This document shows positions 31,489-40,797 of a DNA stretch of 44,030 nt, one piece after another; within the stretch, counting starts at the first letter, position 1, and the number at the start of each line of letters is the position of its first letter. The DNA is from a virus. The stretch lies in IMG/VR virus record IMGVR_UViG_3300047548_001097, positions 1-44,030 of that record. One strand, 5' to 3'. Position numbers and translations under genes: made by a program. Below the pieces are notes generated by a model. The model did no database searches and was not told the origin of the DNA. It saw only the letters and a list, made by a program, of their open reading frames with translations.

Positions 31489-33947
31489 ACACCATCATTA
31501 ATTTTCACATTTTGATTATAGATACTCGGTACAACAATATTACGGTTATCCAGAACCACTGCTTCATAATTACTCAGTCCACCATGCCAATCGGCATAAT
31601 GGTTAATCATGAATATTTGTTGACACTGTTGTGTATCCAATAGATTTTTAATAAAGCGTAACAGATTAGAACGGTGTGCGGAGTCAAACGTAGAACCTGT
31701 TTCATCCATAAAGATCGGATAATCCACTAGATTCAAATATTGACGCATGACTAATACAAATCCTAAATCGATAACGTCGCGCATACCCGCACTACCGAGA
31801 CTAATATCGGGTACTAATTGCCCCTCAGTATCAATAGGGAATTTGTAATCCAATCCACCATTTTCCAAATGACAACCTAATACCGTCATAGATTGTTCCC
31901 AGATTTGATCAATCACTTTGTTAATCTGTTCAACATAGCTATTAATGAACGCCGTCATCTGATCCGCTACCACACCTTTGGTGGGTGATAGTACGGACAA
32001 TAAAACTTCCAAATCAGATTGCCTTTCTTTTAAAAGACTAATATCTGCATGGGCATCGACAATAGCTTTCTGCAACAAACCTTTCTGGTTAACTAAATGT
32101 TTAATTGCCCCTAATCGACTGTAGAGTTCTGACAGACGGTCACGTGCATCTTTCTGAATAGAACAATCAACCCATTCTTTAAAGGTATCAAACAAAGTAA
32201 TTAACATTTGTTCACTACGTTCAGTAATTTGAACAAAGTGATCATACATTTTAGCAGCACGCATAAAGTGAGTGATGTCATCTTTCAATTCTTTTTGTAA
32301 GATAACTTCGGCTTCAATCTCTTTTTCTAATGCGGTTTGTGTTTGAGTGATATCGCTACCTATTAATTCATGTTGCTTCAAGGCATTCAAATAAGAATCC
32401 TTTTCCTTTTGCAACTGAATAAACCGTTCACAGTTCTGTGTATACAGATTGAATTGTTGAATATGCGTAAGAAAACCGCCCATATTCTCAATGACTTTGT
32501 CAATGTGCCAATCACTATTCATAAAGAAATCTGCAAACGCATCATCTTTACGGATTAACATATTCAGTCTATCACGCAGTTTAATATACCGTTCCATATT
32601 TCCTTTTTCAGGAATCATGGACTGTAGTTCACGGTCAGCTTTATCGTAAGCTATTTTACCATTTTCAATAACGCGTTCCAGTCTACCGATTTCTTGTTCA
32701 ATATCTAAACCGGAAATAGATAATTTTGTTTTACAATTAGAACAAACAACCGATTGACTATCTTCTTTCAGATGAGATAACCTATCCTGTTCGGAAGACA
32801 GTCTCTGCTTAATGCTAAGGAAACGAGCAGTTAAATCGTCGTAACGTTTTTGCATCACATCAATCTGTTCAGTAGTGAATATAGAAACCTCAACACCCGC
32901 AATACTATTCTCAATCTCTGAACTAATTCGATTGAACCGATCAACACTGTTAGGCTTATACTGATCCAATGAAAAGTTAGTACGTGTGAAATGCACTAAT
33001 TCTTTCTGAACAATTTCTAACCGTTCTTTAATCTGATCAACAGATAATCCTTGACTATCCATCTGATCGATCACTGTATTTATTTCCAATGCCCGCTTAG
33101 TTAAACCTTCCAGCTTTGTAATACTGCTTTGTATCAAAGCTTCTTTTTGACCGATAGCATTATTCAGATCATTTAAATTATGAATACCTTTCGGTAAGCG
33201 AATATCGGTTCTCCACTTGTCCCACTTCTGAACAGCTACTTCCAACGAGGCTGTAATACTGGAGATGGTATTCCATAATGATTCTAAGTCAATATCTTTG
33301 TTACCCTTGAACGGTAATAGTTTCTGCACCATCTCTTCAAGATAGTTAACAGTATCTTCGTCATCAGTAATATCAATCGACGCTAACTTAGATTCTAAGT
33401 CAGCACACTTCACCTGTTGGTGTTTCAAAGCACCTTGATCATCTCTGGCCATGACACGAATATCGTCATATAACTTTGTGGCATAACCAAGATCTAAAGG
33501 ACATATGTCCATTAATAATTCTTTTCGCTGTGACGGAGACATTGTAGTAAAACGTAATTGTCCCGTTAACAAGGCATGAATGTTATTATCATACCGTAAA
33601 ATCTGTTCTACCAACTCTTTCTGGATAGTAACTGTACCGGAAGGATTCAGTTCCTCTTCCACACCTCCTACAATGCGTTTAAAGGAGTGTAACTGCCCTT
33701 TACTGAAGTCAGATGTCAATTTATATCGAACGTCGTCCAGAGAGCATACAAATCGTTTGCTACCCCCACTAACAAAATCATTTTTATTAGCCGGCATTGG
33801 ATTTATTTCGTTTAACAGACTACTCTTACCAGCGCCATTCCCTGACAATATTAATCCCAGCCTACTCTTGGGAGTCCAGTGAAAGGACCTCACCATATCC
33901 ATCTTAAATCGTTTATAACCTGCAAGTGCTATCTCTTCCACTAACAT
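31485..33947 (-). CDS. Rad50/SbcC-like recombination ATPase (T4 gp46 type)
   Basis: An ABC-type ATPase with a split head and a central coiled coil, 820 residues from the ATG at 33947. The frame opens two codons earlier at a TTG. SGNGAGKSS (about residues 36-44) is Walker A. The coiled coil at about 170-650 carries a zinc hook CSNC (about 400-403). The C-terminal head has the signature LGSAGMRDV, Walker B PIFMDETG with a D-loop, and a His switch in MINHYAD. With an SbcD/Mre11 nuclease (not in this window) it should resect DNA ends to feed the UvsX-like recombinase. It is longer than T4 gp46. Confidence 0.87.
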   Translation of the reverse strand: MLVEEIALAGYKRFKMDMVRSFHWTPKSRLGLILSGNGAGKSSLLNEINPMPANKNDFVSGGSKRFVCSLDDVRYKLTSDFSKGQLHSFKRIVGGVEEELNPSGTVTIQKELVEQILRYDNNIHALLTGQLRFTTMSPSQRKELLMDICPLDLGYATKLYDDIRVMARDDQGALKHQQVKCADLESKLASIDITDDEDTVNYLEEMVQKLLPFKGNKDIDLESLWNTISSITASLEVAVQKWDKWRTDIRLPKGIHNLNDLNNAIGQKEALIQSSITKLEGLTKRALEINTVIDQMDSQGLSVDQIKERLEIVQKELVHFTRTNFSLDQYKPNSVDRFNRISSEIENSIAGVEVSIFTTEQIDVMQKRYDDLTARFLSIKQRLSSEQDRLSHLKEDSQSVVCSNCKTKLSISGLDIEQEIGRLERVIENGKIAYDKADRELQSMIPEKGNMERYIKLRDRLNMLIRKDDAFADFFMNSDWHIDKVIENMGGFLTHIQQFNLYTQNCERFIQLQKEKDSYLNALKQHELIGSDITQTQTALEKEIEAEVILQKELKDDITHFMRAAKMYDHFVQITERSEQMLITLFDTFKEWVDCSIQKDARDRLSELYSRLGAIKHLVNQKGLLQKAIVDAHADISLLKERQSDLEVLLSVLSPTKGVVADQMTAFINSYVEQINKVIDQIWEQSMTVLGCHLENGGLDYKFPIDTEGQLVPDISLGSAGMRDVIDLGFVLVMRQYLNLVDYPIFMDETGSTFDSAHRSNLLRFIKNLLDTQQCQQIFMINHYADWHGGLSNYEAVVLDNRNIVVPSIYNQNVKINDGV

Positions 33948-33971
33948 AGTCAATAACCCTTTCTCTTAATC

Positions 33972-33999
33972 ACTATATGAAAACTACTTACAGTTTAAA
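33972..33999 (-). promoter_or_regulatory. Promoter, TTTAAA-N16-TATAGT
   Basis: On minus TTTAAA is followed after 16 bases by TATAGT, 25 bases before the Rad50-like start. The spacing agrees with the main promoter set but the -35 box is more relaxed. Confidence 0.5.
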
Positions 34000-34003
34000 A
34001 AGA

Positions 34004-34031
34004 CAAAAAAAAACAGTCTCCGAAGAGACTG
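34004..34031 (-). terminator. Rho-independent terminator
   Basis: CAGTCTC pairs with GAGACTG (34014-34031), with TTCG loop on minus, followed on minus by nine T. It ends the gene at 34038. Confidence 0.85.
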
Positions 34032-34037
34032 CTATAG

Positions 34038-34496
34038 TTACCGCCAAGTTTTACCTTGACCTTCTGCCCATTCACGTATAGCCGAAACCAACCGCACAGA
34101 ATTGAAGAAATCGAACTGATACGGATTCAGTTCTATGAGTTCTTCATCTGTTTTTAAATCACCGCAACCGTAGTACTCTGCACGACTACTTTTTCTGAAC
34201 ATTAGTTTACCATTCCGAATAAACCATTTGGCGGGCTCATTCTTCAATGACCAGATAAAGGCGGTGACCATAGAACTGTTCTCAGGAAACAATATTCCTG
34301 ATGTTACGACTCTAGCCATTAGTCGATGGAATAACCATCCGGCAATAACACCTAGGCTAACAGTCACTATAAAGTGCTCTTCGGGCATCAGCGTGGCGAA
34401 AATATATCCACCAAGAATGTAAGGTGTCGCTATATACAGTATTGACTGTATAACCAGACTCACCAGAGGTACCATCGATTTCTTTTGATTTTGCAT
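34038..34496 (-). CDS. Membrane protein with two hydrophobic segments, unknown
   Basis: The start is set at 34496 (MQNQKKSMVP, 152 residues), with AAGGAG upstream. The frame back to 34535 has no ribosome site. Two membrane segments lie at about residues 10-35 and 42-60, followed by a soluble domain of about 80 residues with charged and aromatic residues. It is a single-gene unit with its own promoter. Function unknown; a host-membrane role is likely. Confidence 0.6.
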   Translation of the reverse strand: MQNQKKSMVPLVSLVIQSILYIATPYILGGYIFATLMPEEHFIVTVSLGVIAGWLFHRLMARVVTSGILFPENSSMVTAFIWSLKNEPAKWFIRNGKLMFRKSSRAEYYGCGDLKTDEELIELNPYQFDFFNSVRLVSAIREWAEGQGKTWR

Positions 34497-34539
34497 AGCT
34501 TTCTCCTTGCCGAAACAGTCGGCTAATTGATTCACTATA

Positions 34540-34567
34540 AGAATATACGTTTCTTTTGTTTTTGAAA
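34540..34567 (-). promoter_or_regulatory. Promoter, TTTCAA-N16-TATTCT
   Basis: On minus TTTCAA is followed after 16 bases by TATTCT with CGTA before it. It sits about 45 bases upstream of the membrane protein start at 34496 and after the terminator of the upstream gene. Confidence 0.68.
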
Positions 34568-34572
34568 TGGCA

Positions 34573-34599
34573 AAATAAAGCTACCCGTGTAGGGTAGCT
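34573..34599 (-). terminator. Rho-independent terminator
   Basis: AGCTACCC pairs with GGGTAGCT (34579-34599), followed on minus by TTATTTTG. It ends the two-gene structural unit 34603-36602. Confidence 0.8.
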
Positions 34600-34602
34600 A
34601 GA

Positions 34603-35241
34603 TTATGAGAAGAAGCCTTTCAACGTTTCCTCTAATGCACCTACTTTACTTTTCAGCTTATCATTTTCTTCCTGAGTCTGTAGCTTACTGGCAAATATAT
34701 TCAATGCATCTTTGGTTTGATTGAGTCGAGCTGTCGCTAAATTAGCCGCAGCATTAACGTCAACAAAACCTGCAAGAGGTACTACGTGTGTAGTGACCAT
34801 TATAGCACCGTTACCAACATAGGTGGCTGCTACAGCGGCCAGTTCCGCTTTCAGATCATCCAATGGAAAATCTGAAGGTAGGGGACCAACATCCACACCA
34901 AGAACGATACGTCCATAGGGAACACTGAGTTCATTCGGATAACTGATGATAAATGTGCTGGGAACATAAATTGTTTCTCCAGCACCACTCATCAGTGTAA
35001 CAATATTGACGTTACGAGAACGATCCGTATTATACGCATCCGTTGCATCAAATCCATCAATACCGTTTTTAGGCTGATAGTAGTCAGATAGTACGTTACC
35101 ACCCTTTTCTGCAATCGCTTCGAAACCTTGAATAGCTTCACAGCGGTAACTGGATGCTGGGTCAACTGACCAGGGTGCACGTAATACGTAACTCCCTGTA
35201 GCGTCAATAGCTGGCGTTTTACTGGGGTGTGCTACAGCCAT
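34603..35241 (-). CDS. Probable virion structural protein
   Basis: A 212-residue protein with a beta-rich body (residues 15-150) and a C-terminal helix with heptads (about 165-210, QTQEENDKLKSKVGALEETLKGF), suggesting an oligomer. GAGGTGA, containing the TGA stop of the upstream gene, serves as ribosome site. The style and neighbours suggest a baseplate or tail part. No family is recognised. Confidence 0.55.
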   Translation of the reverse strand: MAVAHPSKTPAIDATGSYVLRAPWSVDPASSYRCEAIQGFEAIAEKGGNVLSDYYQPKNGIDGFDATDAYNTDRSRNVNIVTLMSGAGETIYVPSTFIISYPNELSVPYGRIVLGVDVGPLPSDFPLDDLKAELAAVAATYVGNGAIMVTTHVVPLAGFVDVNAAANLATARLNQTKDALNIFASKLQTQEENDKLKSKVGALEETLKGFFS

Positions 35242-35249
35242 AGATCACC

Positions 35250-36602
35250 TCAAATATTTTCATAGTCTTCACGGATTAACACGTATATCTTGGCACTGTT
35301 ATTTGTGTCTAACAGTGTCATGTAATGTTTGCCGTTAAAGGTTTCTACCGAAAAGGTATTGGTAGAGGGATGTGGAGGAATTGGATCACCGAGGTGATAA
35401 GATTCTGCAGCCTGTAATGTATCATGGATGTCTCGTATTACGTTTTCAGTAATGACAGACAGACCCAATGCCGGTAACGAAACAATACTGGTGACAACGA
35501 AGTCGCTGAATGTCTCGCTAAAACGATCCCAGCTACCACCACCGTTTGAAGAAGATGGTACAATGAAGAAGCCTGCTGACTTATATGCGGCTACGCCGTA
35601 TTCAGCTTTCGTCCTAAATTCGGACTGAATAAATGCGCCCTGGAAATAGGTAGACCAAATTGTATCAACAATCTGTTCATTAGAACCATGTATCATGGGT
35701 ATTATTGGATTGTATTGCAATGGGGCCAATAATGGATTTGGGTTGGGTTTGGCTACACCTTCCCAATAAGGAATGAGATAGTAGGTACCCACAGCATTCA
35801 ACTGAGGAATGGTAATCAACCAATCTTCCAGATCGTATCCACCTCCCAGACCCAATAAGAAAGCTTGAATAGCAGCAATCAGATTAGCATAGGTAACACC
35901 TTTCTGCCCGTTGTATCCAACAATGAATGGGCAATCGAAATACTCAGCTAAGTTATCTTTGTTATAGATGCGCAGCGTTACCGATTCAAAACCAGTTACT
36001 ACGTGACCCATTAGATGCGTCTGTGCGCGATTCATATGCTGATCGAAACTACGGTTAGTAATTTCAAACTTAGCAATTGGGAAATTGTTAATGAAGTCCA
36101 AACAATTGTCGATAGGTGGAACAACTTCAAAATTAGCCAGCGGATAATCTTCCATGAAGGTAGCATCTGTCAGCCAAATAGTAACGTCAAAGACACTGGC
36201 GGAATAGGTGACACGGATAGTGAAGTAATTTGGCCAATCACTTCCGGTATCACTTACTACAGAACCGGCGGACAAAACTTCATAAGTATACGAGCCTGAG
36301 GTACCGTCCAACAATGATTGAAGCGCAGCTACCAGTGTAGTGCTGATGGAAACACCTGAATGAATACCAGAAGCATTCAAATAAACCGCCAATGAAGATA
36401 AAGCGGCCAAATACTGAGTTCCTTCAGAGCCCACAAATTCTTCACCACCAAAATAATTAAAGGTGATGTTGCTACGCTCATCGATACGCGTATCAGGTGC
36501 ATAGGTTTTACAGAAGGCAGATAATTCGCCGATTGCATTAAAACCTGCTGCGGTAGGAGATAAACGACTGTTTATCTCCAGGAAGGTATATAATTTTGCC
36601 AT
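35250..36602 (-). CDS. Probable virion structural protein
   Basis: A 450-residue, Ser/Thr/Tyr-rich, beta-rich protein with few charged residues, as in baseplate or fibre-associated proteins. It lacks coiled coils, membrane segments and enzyme motifs. It is translationally linked to the next gene (stop to start eight bases). The start lies 60 bases from a divergent plus-strand gene. Function inferred only from composition and setting. Confidence 0.55.
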   Translation of the reverse strand: MAKLYTFLEINSRLSPTAAGFNAIGELSAFCKTYAPDTRIDERSNITFNYFGGEEFVGSEGTQYLAALSSLAVYLNASGIHSGVSISTTLVAALQSLLDGTSGSYTYEVLSAGSVVSDTGSDWPNYFTIRVTYSASVFDVTIWLTDATFMEDYPLANFEVVPPIDNCLDFINNFPIAKFEITNRSFDQHMNRAQTHLMGHVVTGFESVTLRIYNKDNLAEYFDCPFIVGYNGQKGVTYANLIAAIQAFLLGLGGGYDLEDWLITIPQLNAVGTYYLIPYWEGVAKPNPNPLLAPLQYNPIIPMIHGSNEQIVDTIWSTYFQGAFIQSEFRTKAEYGVAAYKSAGFFIVPSSSNGGGSWDRFSETFSDFVVTSIVSLPALGLSVITENVIRDIHDTLQAAESYHLGDPIPPHPSTNTFSVETFNGKHYMTLLDTNNSAKIYVLIREDYENI

Positions 36603-36662
36603 GAGGATTTACCTATTTCTGGTCGAATAATATGTTGTGGTGAATAGAAACGGAAACATAAA

Positions 36663-36875
36663 ATGACGCCCTTTACTTTAATACAAGCAGCTTTCCGAGC
36701 TTTCCCCAGAGTGTATGCACTGGGCTTCATACTTTTTATCCAGTCGGGTTACATTATTGTCGATCACTATATCTTTGATCTAACTCCTAATTTAAACTCG
36801 CATCTATTTGAAAAGCTTGAAGATATTGAAAGTAAAGTTACGGTTATTATCGAGACGTGTAAAGGGAGTCCGTGA
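36663..36875 (+). CDS. Small membrane protein, unknown
   Basis: A 70-residue protein with one hydrophobic segment (about residues 17-35, VYALGFILFIQSGYIIV) and a charged C terminus. The ribosome site is weak (GGAA about ten bases upstream). Its stop lies inside a bidirectional terminator and it sits alone between minus-strand units, which supports it as a real gene. It could be a small inner-membrane factor such as a holin-like or exclusion protein, but nothing specific shows this. Confidence 0.5.
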   Translation: MTPFTLIQAAFRAFPRVYALGFILFIQSGYIIVDHYIFDLTPNLNSHLFEKLEDIESKVTVIIETCKGSP

Positions 36876-36890
36876 GGACTCCCTTTATTT
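36861..36890. terminator. Bidirectional terminator
   Basis: AAAGGGAGTCC pairs with GGACTCCCTTT around GTGA (11 pairs), followed by ATTT on plus. It ends both the small plus gene and the RNase H gene. Confidence 0.85.
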
Positions 36891-38226
36891 AGTCGATAAT
36901 ACGGTATGTAGATTCGCCTGTGTAATAGACCGCTACGTCATCTGCACACGTAATAATTGTTCCACAGTGATAGCTCTTTGAGAAGATATCCCAAATGACT
37001 AAGTATACCTTGACGGGTTCTTTTACATTCTGTTTAACAATAGCGTTGATTTGATTCCGCACAGGAATATCAATTCCCGCTGTTAACTGAACCTGAATTT
37101 CTCGACCATCCGGCAAAGGAACACGTTGAAAGATAACACTGCGATCGGCAATGCCATAATTCTTAGTCATCTCTTGTTTACCTTTATCATCGGTCTTGAT
37201 GAAAAAGTCAGTTACTTCATGAACAGTCAATCGAGGATCTTTCTTCTCGAACCAGTCGATCAGGTCAATACCTGTTCTAAAGTATTCGGCTAGGCGATAC
37301 GCCAACAATGGAGGACGTAGTACATTACCTAAGAGATCACCATTTGGCATAACTCCCATATCAGTTTTATACTCGATATAGTTTGCTATGTTTTTGTTCA
37401 TTTCTTTCCAATGATCTTTCTTCTTGATAACATCCATATTCACAAGTACCGGAGCTTGTTCAGTACCTACCATTTTGTCAAAGTCCGCTTTCAAGGTGTG
37501 TAGAATATCCAAACCACCTTTAGAAACTAGAAGACAATAGTGACTATCAGAAGCTACTTTACCAGCATTCTTCTTGACGTCTTTAGAACCTTCCTTTTTA
37601 TTTTTCTCATACGTAAGGCTGGCAAAGTAATGGCGTCCATCCGGTAACGTATGTTCCAAATTAGTTTTAAAGAACCACTCACGCCCGGTAATCATGGGGT
37701 GCAGAGGATCAAACTTTTCTTCTTTCTCTTTCTTAGCAGGTTCTGATGTGGTACACTCGTAGACATCAACCGGTTCAACAGTGTTTGCATTACGCTGCAT
37801 TAATACACCACGAGTCGCTAATATGTCCGCCTTCTCATTTCCTTCCACACCACTATGACCTTTCACCCAGTCAAAGCTAACGTCAATATTCTTTTCCAGG
37901 ATTTTATTCCTAAGCTCTTCCAGATGTAACCACCAGTCTTTATTGGTAGCTGGCATTTCACCGTTATGAATTTTATTCATCCCCAAAATGACATATTCCG
38001 AATCCAGGAACATCTGAAGTTTTTCTACGCCTTTTTCTAAGGCAAACTCCAAAACCTTTATCGCGGCTAATACTTCTGCAACATGGTTATTAGTACCATA
38101 TCCAGCTGCACCATAACCGGTGTATTCATTGTTGGATTCATCTACACCATAGAATCCCCAACCGGCTGATTGTACACCATCATAAAAACGTGCACCGCCA
38201 TCAGTATATGCTGTTAACATCTTCAT
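36889..38226 (-). CDS. RNase HI with long unknown C-terminal extension
   Basis: I start it at 38226 (445 residues), about ten bases after GAGGAG. A frame back to 38277 covers the promoter. Residues 3-140 are RNase HI with all active-site residues: Asp9 (YTDGG), Glu51 (HVAEVLAA), Asp75 (FLDSEYV), His124 (KGHSG) and Asp134 (NEKAD), nearly the E. coli numbering. It should cut RNA in RNA-DNA hybrids, for primer removal. The remaining 300 residues, after a charged linker, match nothing I know. One might expect DNA or polymerase binding. Confidence 0.87.
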   Translation of the reverse strand: MKMLTAYTDGGARFYDGVQSAGWGFYGVDESNNEYTGYGAAGYGTNNHVAEVLAAIKVLEFALEKGVEKLQMFLDSEYVILGMNKIHNGEMPATNKDWWLHLEELRNKILEKNIDVSFDWVKGHSGVEGNEKADILATRGVLMQRNANTVEPVDVYECTTSEPAKKEKEEKFDPLHPMITGREWFFKTNLEHTLPDGRHYFASLTYEKNKKEGSKDVKKNAGKVASDSHYCLLVSKGGLDILHTLKADFDKMVGTEQAPVLVNMDVIKKKDHWKEMNKNIANYIEYKTDMGVMPNGDLLGNVLRPPLLAYRLAEYFRTGIDLIDWFEKKDPRLTVHEVTDFFIKTDDKGKQEMTKNYGIADRSVIFQRVPLPDGREIQVQLTAGIDIPVRNQINAIVKQNVKEPVKVYLVIWDIFSKSYHCGTIITCADDVAVYYTGESTYRIID

Positions 38227-38251
38227 TGAGAATAAACTCCTCTCTCTAATT

Positions 38252-38279
38252 GCTATACTATCTCTTTGTCTAGTCAAAA
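38252..38279 (-). promoter_or_regulatory. Possible promoter, TTTTGA-N16-TATAGC
   Basis: On minus TTTTGA is followed after 16 bases by TATAGC, 25 bases before the RNase H start. An alternative -35, TTGACT, would give a 14-base spacer. Weaker than the main set. Confidence 0.42.
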
Positions 38280-38304
38280 ATAATAGGGAGTCATTGACTC
38301 CCTA
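38280..38304 (-). terminator. Hairpin terminator
   Basis: TAGGGAGTC pairs with GACTCCCTA around a three-base loop (38284-38304), followed on minus by TTATTTTTG. It ends the gene at 38308. Confidence 0.78.
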
Positions 38305-38307
38305 AAA

Positions 38308-39717
38308 TTATAGTGCGTAGTAATCTACCATTTTAGCAGAACGACGTGTTTTTGGTTGTATCGTAGGTACATTTGCCATATTGGTAATTTGGGTAGAGTG
38401 TATTGTATTCACGATACTATCCACCGTACGAGGTTCTGATACGGATAAAGCTACCAGATCAAAGTCCCAATCACGTATCATGTACTCGCCAATAGTACCA
38501 TCGCATTGATACAGTATACCACGCGGTGCTCGGTAATGGAGATACTCACCATTAAAACCACTCGTCTGCAAATATTCCACCATCATCGCTAAGCGGTCAT
38601 TATCCACAATGAGTACTGCGCTATTTCCTGAAGTTACATATTTTTCAATATCCAAGGTATTTAGATCAAAGCCTAGGAATCTTCCATTTGCGGGTTTAAT
38701 CCAATCTTGTTCCTCCATAGGACTATCGGCCATACCGACAATTTTTCTATGATAGAGTTTTACTTGAATCAATCCATCGTCGCCAATCACATATCCCTGT
38801 TCTAGTTGAAACAGGTGCCCGCGAATAATTAAGAAGACAGCTTTAGACAAACGTTTATACAGCTGTTTGACTTCATCATCAGTACAGACTAAAACATCTG
38901 TACCATTAACAGTTTCATAAACATCTTTCTGTGCTTCTAACAGCAAACTAAATGTACTGACAGTAACCTTACTGGATCCTACAAAAACCCAATAATCTCC
39001 CGCAGTCAATTTATCTATCGTAATTACCGCAGAATCAATATCCGGTAAATAGTAATCATACATATTTACAGTAGGACGAATGTTTACTATCGAATAAATG
39101 TGATTACTTTCTTTAACAGTAACCATCGCTTCAGTAAGTATTTCCTTTTTAAATCCGCCCAGTTGAGTAAAGTCAATAATCCCCATAGACTGACGTTCTT
39201 TACGATTCAGTCGATAATACGCATTTCGTAAATAGACTTTATCATTAACTACTTCAGGAAAGAAGACACGACCATTCACTAGGTATAACAGTTTGTCAAC
39301 GTTGTCTTTGGGCTCTGTTAAAGCCGTACCCTTTCCAATATAAATATCAGAATGATTAGCATCAGGATTAATAACGGTTTTCCCTAATGCCCAACAGCCT
39401 CTTTCTGCGGTATAGCCATAATCCCAAAAATCGATATACCGTATATGTTTAGGACGACGTACACTACGCTTATGGCTTTCATCAAAGAGTGGGCCGTTAT
39501 ACGCTAACAGATAAACATCTATTGCTGTATCCAAATCACTCATCAGATAAGGAATATCTTTAATCTTGATTTGGCGGGTAACTGGATTTCCGACTTCTTG
39601 ATAATCAATAAAGCCATCATAAGACATCGCTACCAATTCTCGGATGGTAGGATAAGGTGTTTCTAGAACAGACCATGTCCTATTATTCATGACTGCTATT
39701 CTAATGATTTCGTACAT
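38308..39717 (-). CDS. Probable virion structural protein
   Basis: A 469-residue alpha/beta protein rich in Tyr, Asp and Val, without enzyme motifs, coiled coils or membrane segments. The C-terminal 45 residues look flexible and end in a basic, aromatic tail (KTRRSAKMVDYYAL). The ribosome site is weak (GGGG/GAAAG). It is divergent from the repeat-containing structural genes at 39791 and may belong to the same tail or baseplate assembly; that is inference. Confidence 0.5.
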   Translation of the reverse strand: MYEIIRIAVMNNRTWSVLETPYPTIRELVAMSYDGFIDYQEVGNPVTRQIKIKDIPYLMSDLDTAIDVYLLAYNGPLFDESHKRSVRRPKHIRYIDFWDYGYTAERGCWALGKTVINPDANHSDIYIGKGTALTEPKDNVDKLLYLVNGRVFFPEVVNDKVYLRNAYYRLNRKERQSMGIIDFTQLGGFKKEILTEAMVTVKESNHIYSIVNIRPTVNMYDYYLPDIDSAVITIDKLTAGDYWVFVGSSKVTVSTFSLLLEAQKDVYETVNGTDVLVCTDDEVKQLYKRLSKAVFLIIRGHLFQLEQGYVIGDDGLIQVKLYHRKIVGMADSPMEEQDWIKPANGRFLGFDLNTLDIEKYVTSGNSAVLIVDNDRLAMMVEYLQTSGFNGEYLHYRAPRGILYQCDGTIGEYMIRDWDFDLVALSVSEPRTVDSIVNTIHSTQITNMANVPTIQPKTRRSAKMVDYYAL

Positions 39718-39790
39718 TCTTTCAGCCCCTATTATTTATTCAGTACACACAGGATTAATCGTATGTTTGGCTACTTAGCGGAGAAGAGCA

Positions 39791-40786
39791 ATGCCTTTAT
39801 CTTTTGACCCCACAGGTATTTTGCCTGCAAACAAGATTATTAATGAAATGCACACGGTACTTTTTGCCGGTGAAACCAACCCATATCTGATTATTCCTAC
39901 GATGGGACCATTCTACAAAGACAGTTTCAGTATCGTTGATCAGAACGGTATTACCTTACGCGAAGGGGAACATTACTTCTTTTCACATATATGGCAAGAT
40001 GCTATTGCTGCCATCGGTAAACAAATTCATGGTAGTATAGCACTGATTGGGTTAACGTCTTCTGGAGATTATCGAATCAATTACCAGGCATTGGGTGGTA
40101 GTTATCCGTCAGGTAATGCTTTTGCTACTGAAGGTTTCCACGCATTAACGTCGTTTGAATTGTCAGCATTGGATTGGGAGAACGTACCGGATTCATTCCC
40201 ACCTACTCCACATACCCATCCCTTAATTTCAGGCTTTGAAGGGATGAAGATGATCCATGAAGACTTCAGAGACATCATAGAAGCTTTACACGCTCCGGAA
40301 GGTGCGATTCAGGTGGACGATGTAGAGGACCTGGGTCCTAAATTCATGGATCCTTTATTATTGTCACTGAATCAAATCATCGCTTTATTATCCGGTAGCA
40401 CTGCAGAGGTAGGTCAACTGAATACCATTCAGATGAAACTGTTGAAGCTGATACCCTGGGCTTCTGTTAACGGTTCATTATCGTTTTATGACATACCTGT
40501 TGCCGAGTTCTTCAAAGTAAAAACAGGTAAGATCGACTACGATCCGGCTATCCTTACAGGTCCAGGTTCAAAACCCACAGCTATTACCTTTCCAGTAGCC
40601 TTTGCCAATCAGTGTTTGTATTGTAACATACAAGTCCATATGGAAGATGACACATTGGTACAGGAACACAAAGTTGTGTATAGCAAACCGAAGAAAGAAG
40701 GTATCAGTACGCTGCAGATCGAACCTATTGCTGACGCATATCCTACTGGTATCAGAACTATCACCTATTGGGCCATTGGTCTCTAA
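39791..40786 (+). CDS. Virion structural protein sharing a domain with its neighbour
   Basis: A 331-residue protein. Residues 3-105 (FDPTGILPANKIINE, then LREGEHYFF) are a copy of the domain that occurs three times in the next gene: a D-x-T-G start at residue 6, then N-x-I-x-x-E, then an L-x-x-G-x-x-Y/F strand. A flexible Pro/His stretch (PPTPHTHPLISGFEGMKMIHEDF, about 135-158) and a helical part follow. The C-terminal 90 residues form a beta domain. GGAGA lies close before the start. The pair probably forms a baseplate or fibre attachment structure. Confidence 0.6.
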   Translation: MPLSFDPTGILPANKIINEMHTVLFAGETNPYLIIPTMGPFYKDSFSIVDQNGITLREGEHYFFSHIWQDAIAAIGKQIHGSIALIGLTSSGDYRINYQALGGSYPSGNAFATEGFHALTSFELSALDWENVPDSFPPTPHTHPLISGFEGMKMIHEDFRDIIEALHAPEGAIQVDDVEDLGPKFMDPLLLSLNQIIALLSGSTAEVGQLNTIQMKLLKLIPWASVNGSLSFYDIPVAEFFKVKTGKIDYDPAILTGPGSKPTAITFPVAFANQCLYCNIQVHMEDDTLVQEHKVVYSKPKKEGISTLQIEPIADAYPTGIRTITYWAIGL

Positions 40787-40797
40787 GGAGCTTATAA

